From positions 1-8,143 of the forward strand of contig CAYNGH010000151.1 in assembly GCA_964396845.1 (NCBI GenBank): 8,143 nucleotides of DNA, in the 5' to 3' direction. This document shows, piece after piece, positions 6,653 to 8,143 of this stretch. The stretch's first letter is position 1, and each line of letters begins with the position of its first letter. This DNA comes from CAYNGH01 sp964396845 (lineage in GTDB: Bacteria; Vulcanimicrobiota; JAJTBE01; CAYNGH01). Made by a program: the position numbers and the translations under genes. Under the pieces are notes generated by a model that saw only the letters and a program-made list of their open reading frames with translations, did no database searches and was not told where the DNA came from.

Positions 6653-7693
6653 TTATGGCACATTGACAGCCCAGCTTTTCTCGGCCCTGTTGCCGGTGCC
6701 ATCCTGAACCCGCACATACACCGCATGGACTCCGGGTTCAAGCTCCCAAGAGGGCTGAAGTGTAATCCTTAATATCTCAAAGGGAATCCTGCAGGGATCA
6801 TTCAAATCAAACCTTGCGCTCCTGTCAATCTCTGACCTGACTGTGATCCCTTGAGTGACATCCATGCCGTTGACAGTAAACACCAGCCGGGAAAGATCCA
6901 CCTGGGACTGGGAAATATCGCCATCGGTCACAGTGAAGCTGATCCCCTTGCCGGAGAAAAGTCCTTCATTCTCAACCTTGATGATGGGAGGATTCCGTTC
7001 TGTATAAGCCACGTCCCCCAGGCTCAGGCCGTTGTTCTGCAGAACAAGGCTTCTCATCTTCATCTCGATGGATCCCTTAGAATAGAGTGGAAATTTGTTT
7101 CTGAGAAAGAGATAAAAATTTATGGCCGTATCCCTGTCAATCTTGCTGAAGCGGGTGGCCAGATACTTGATGAGATGGCTCACCTCTTCCCGGTATTGTG
7201 GCAGAATATCATCAGCATTGTAATCATGCCAGCAGTTTTCCATTATGGAAAATAAATCCGGCCCCCCCACCTCATAGAGAAGCTGGTTTAATTCATTCAA
7301 GGAGTGCCGGCTTAAAGTGCCATTGACTGCCCTGTTGGCCTTCAGGGCAAAGGAATAACGGGAATCTGGATACTGACTCAACAGGGCCTTGCCATAATGC
7401 TGTTGCTCTGCCGGGGCCAGACTGTCATCGGTGGAAAGCAGAAAAAGGGCACATGCTCCATATTCAGTCCCCTGATGAAGCTTGGAAATTCTTGTCAACT
7501 CACCATAAGCCTTGTCATAATTACCGAAACCATGATGACGGTAATAGCTTACAAAGACCAGATCCTTGCGGACATAGTCAGCAGCCATCAGGGGACTGCC
7601 CCATGCCCCCCCTGCCTGAATCGCCATTAAACATACAAGCAATACAAAGAATATTTTACAATTATCTCCCATAATGCCAACACTTTTTATCAA
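6653..7693 (-). CDS. Exported protein with helical-repeat-like region and C-terminal Ig-like domain
   Basis: A 346-residue protein that I cannot name. A signal peptide is clear: K13, hydrophobic 14-25, likely cleavage after AWG at 30-32. Residues about 50-215 are mostly helical with TPR-like or BamD-like phrases (YGKALLSQYPDSRYSFALKA at about 100-119). Residues about 234-346 resemble a bacterial Ig-like or fibronectin-like domain: NPPIIKV opening, FTVNGMDVT at 272-280, and the typical ending ELEPGVHAVYVRVQDGTGN (317-335). A role in periplasmic or surface assembly or binding is possible but unproven. The start is TTG at 7693, four bases after GAGG, with an in-frame stop just upstream at 7702-7700. 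ATG 7672 (residue 8) is an alternative and would still keep the signal peptide, but it has no good ribosome site. Its TAA directly abuts the TGA of the convergent DUF4416 gene. Confidence 0.85.
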   Translation of the reverse strand: MIKSVGIMGDNCKIFFVLLVCLMAIQAGGAWGSPLMAADYVRKDLVFVSYYRHHGFGNYDKAYGELTRISKLHQGTEYGACALFLLSTDDSLAPAEQQHYGKALLSQYPDSRYSFALKANRAVNGTLSRHSLNELNQLLYEVGGPDLFSIMENCWHDYNADDILPQYREEVSHLIKYLATRFSKIDRDTAINFYLFLRNKFPLYSKGSIEMKMRSLVLQNNGLSLGDVAYTERNPPIIKVENEGLFSGKGISFTVTDGDISQSQVDLSRLVFTVNGMDVTQGITVRSEIDRSARFDLNDPCRIPFEILRITLQPSWELEPGVHAVYVRVQDGTGNRAEKSWAVNVP

Positions 7694-7726
7694 TTTACCT
7701 CATCCCTTTCTTTTTTTGTAATTTAA

Positions 7727-7733
7727 CCTCCTT
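7727..7733 (-). promoter_or_regulatory. Strong Shine-Dalgarno-like site without a normal start
   Basis: AAGGAGG on the minus strand is followed by no ATG, GTG or TTG at a usual distance. The nearest option is ATT at 7722, which opens a 10-codon frame ending in TGA at 7692-7690 and overlapping the TTG start of the downstream gene. It may be a leader peptide, a ribosome standby site, or chance in an AT-rich gap. Confidence 0.3.
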
Positions 7734-7784
7734 AATATATAACTAAATTAACTGTTCATTTCGATGATCCTTCAAAAAAAATAT

Positions 7785-8143
7785 TTATGGAAGTCGGCTT
7801 GCGGTGTCCTTTATAGCCTTTCGGGTCAATAAATCTGCCCACCGTCCCTGATAAAAATGATAAGTGCCGTTGTGAGTCAGGGGATCCTGCAAATCCATGC
7901 CCCATATATCCCGAGCTTTGTTAAAATCATCGGTGCCGGGGACCGGGCTGTAGAAGGAAAGACGGCTGGAGAGTCCCATCCGGAACACATAATCGATGCT
8001 TTCCATCACCTGTTCCGGGGTCTGACCCGGCAATCCCGCCATCAGGTAAACAGCAAAATCATCAGGTGTAAACCCTGCGTCCAACAGATTTTCTACAGCC
8101 CTGCAGAACTCTTCCCGGTTCACCTTTCCCCCGGATTCCTTCA
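7785..8143 (-). CDS. Radical SAM protein, C-terminal part (partial, 5' end outside window)
   Basis: The frame is open to the right edge, giving the last 119 codons. A GTG at 8123 is internal, since codons before it (K-E-S-G-G-K) continue the same domain. The visible part matches the end of a radical SAM barrel of the B12-binding/Elp3-MiaB group: GGK-x-N-R-E-E-F before a helix, YLMAGLPGQTPEQV with the beta-strand GLPGQ motif, then FYSPVPGTDDF, and the tail DPLTHN typical of these families. The CxxxCxxC cluster motif would lie outside the window. The reaction cannot be assigned. It is on the same strand as the exported Ig-domain gene, 91 bases upstream. An eight-base T run follows the stop, with only a weak possible 3-bp stem before it, so no clear terminator is called. 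Confidence 0.88.
   Translation of the reverse strand, partial: KESGGKVNREEFCRAVENLLDAGFTPDDFAVYLMAGLPGQTPEQVMESIDYVFRMGLSSRLSFYSPVPGTDDFNKARDIWGMDLQDPLTHNGTYHFYQGRWADLLTRKAIKDTASRLP

Noticed and set aside
7774..7800. Possible terminator after the radical SAM gene (eight T on the minus strand)
   Set aside because: The only stem before the T run is 3 bp (AAG/CTT), below what an intrinsic terminator needs.

Overview
This window comes from a bacterial chromosome of moderate GC with short intergenic gaps. It has sigma70-like promoter elements, Shine-Dalgarno sites, and several exported proteins. A Hanks-type kinase joined to a PQQ-like propeller, a DUF4416 protein, a QueG-like double 4Fe-4S protein and a B12-type radical SAM protein together suggest an anaerobic, probably uncultured lineage (Deltaproteobacteria-like or candidate phylum). 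The sequence alone does not fix the taxon. I see no mobile element, CRISPR array, tRNA or rRNA.

Layout. (1) Positions 1-2119, minus strand: a large Ser/Thr protein kinase (zinc ribbon, kinase domain, long acidic linker, 40-residue beta-propeller repeats), cut by the left edge. (2) Positions 2120-2400: a 281-bp divergent intergenic region with one candidate promoter on each strand. (3) Positions 2401-3810, plus: a probable lipoprotein with a carboxypeptidase-regulatory-like domain, a Thr/Pro linker and a beta-propeller, closed by a hairpin terminator at 3852-3880. (4) Positions 3897-6652, plus: a tightly overlapping three-gene operon of an exported M14 zinc carboxypeptidase, a short QueG-like iron-sulfur protein and a DUF4416 protein. 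The DUF4416 gene appears to start at a CTG codon, so a search limited to ATG/GTG/TTG starts loses its first 37 residues. (5) Positions 6653-7693, minus: an exported protein with a helical-repeat-like region and a C-terminal Ig-like domain; its stop codon abuts that of the DUF4416 gene. (6) Positions 7785-8143, minus: the C-terminal end of a radical SAM protein, cut by the right edge.

How the genes may work together. The kinase is predicted to be cytoplasmic, because no membrane segment separates the kinase domain from its propeller. It is divergent from a predicted surface propeller lipoprotein. The M14/QueG-like/DUF4416 genes overlap by 11 and 8 bases and are almost certainly co-translated, although one product is exported and the others look cytoplasmic. 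No shared pathway can be assigned from sequence. I do not see a clear-cut new defence or mobile system. The most notable points are the hidden CTG-started DUF4416 gene with its Shine-Dalgarno site and start in a hairpin, the domain order of the kinase, and the truncated QueG-like protein lacking the usual catalytic motif.
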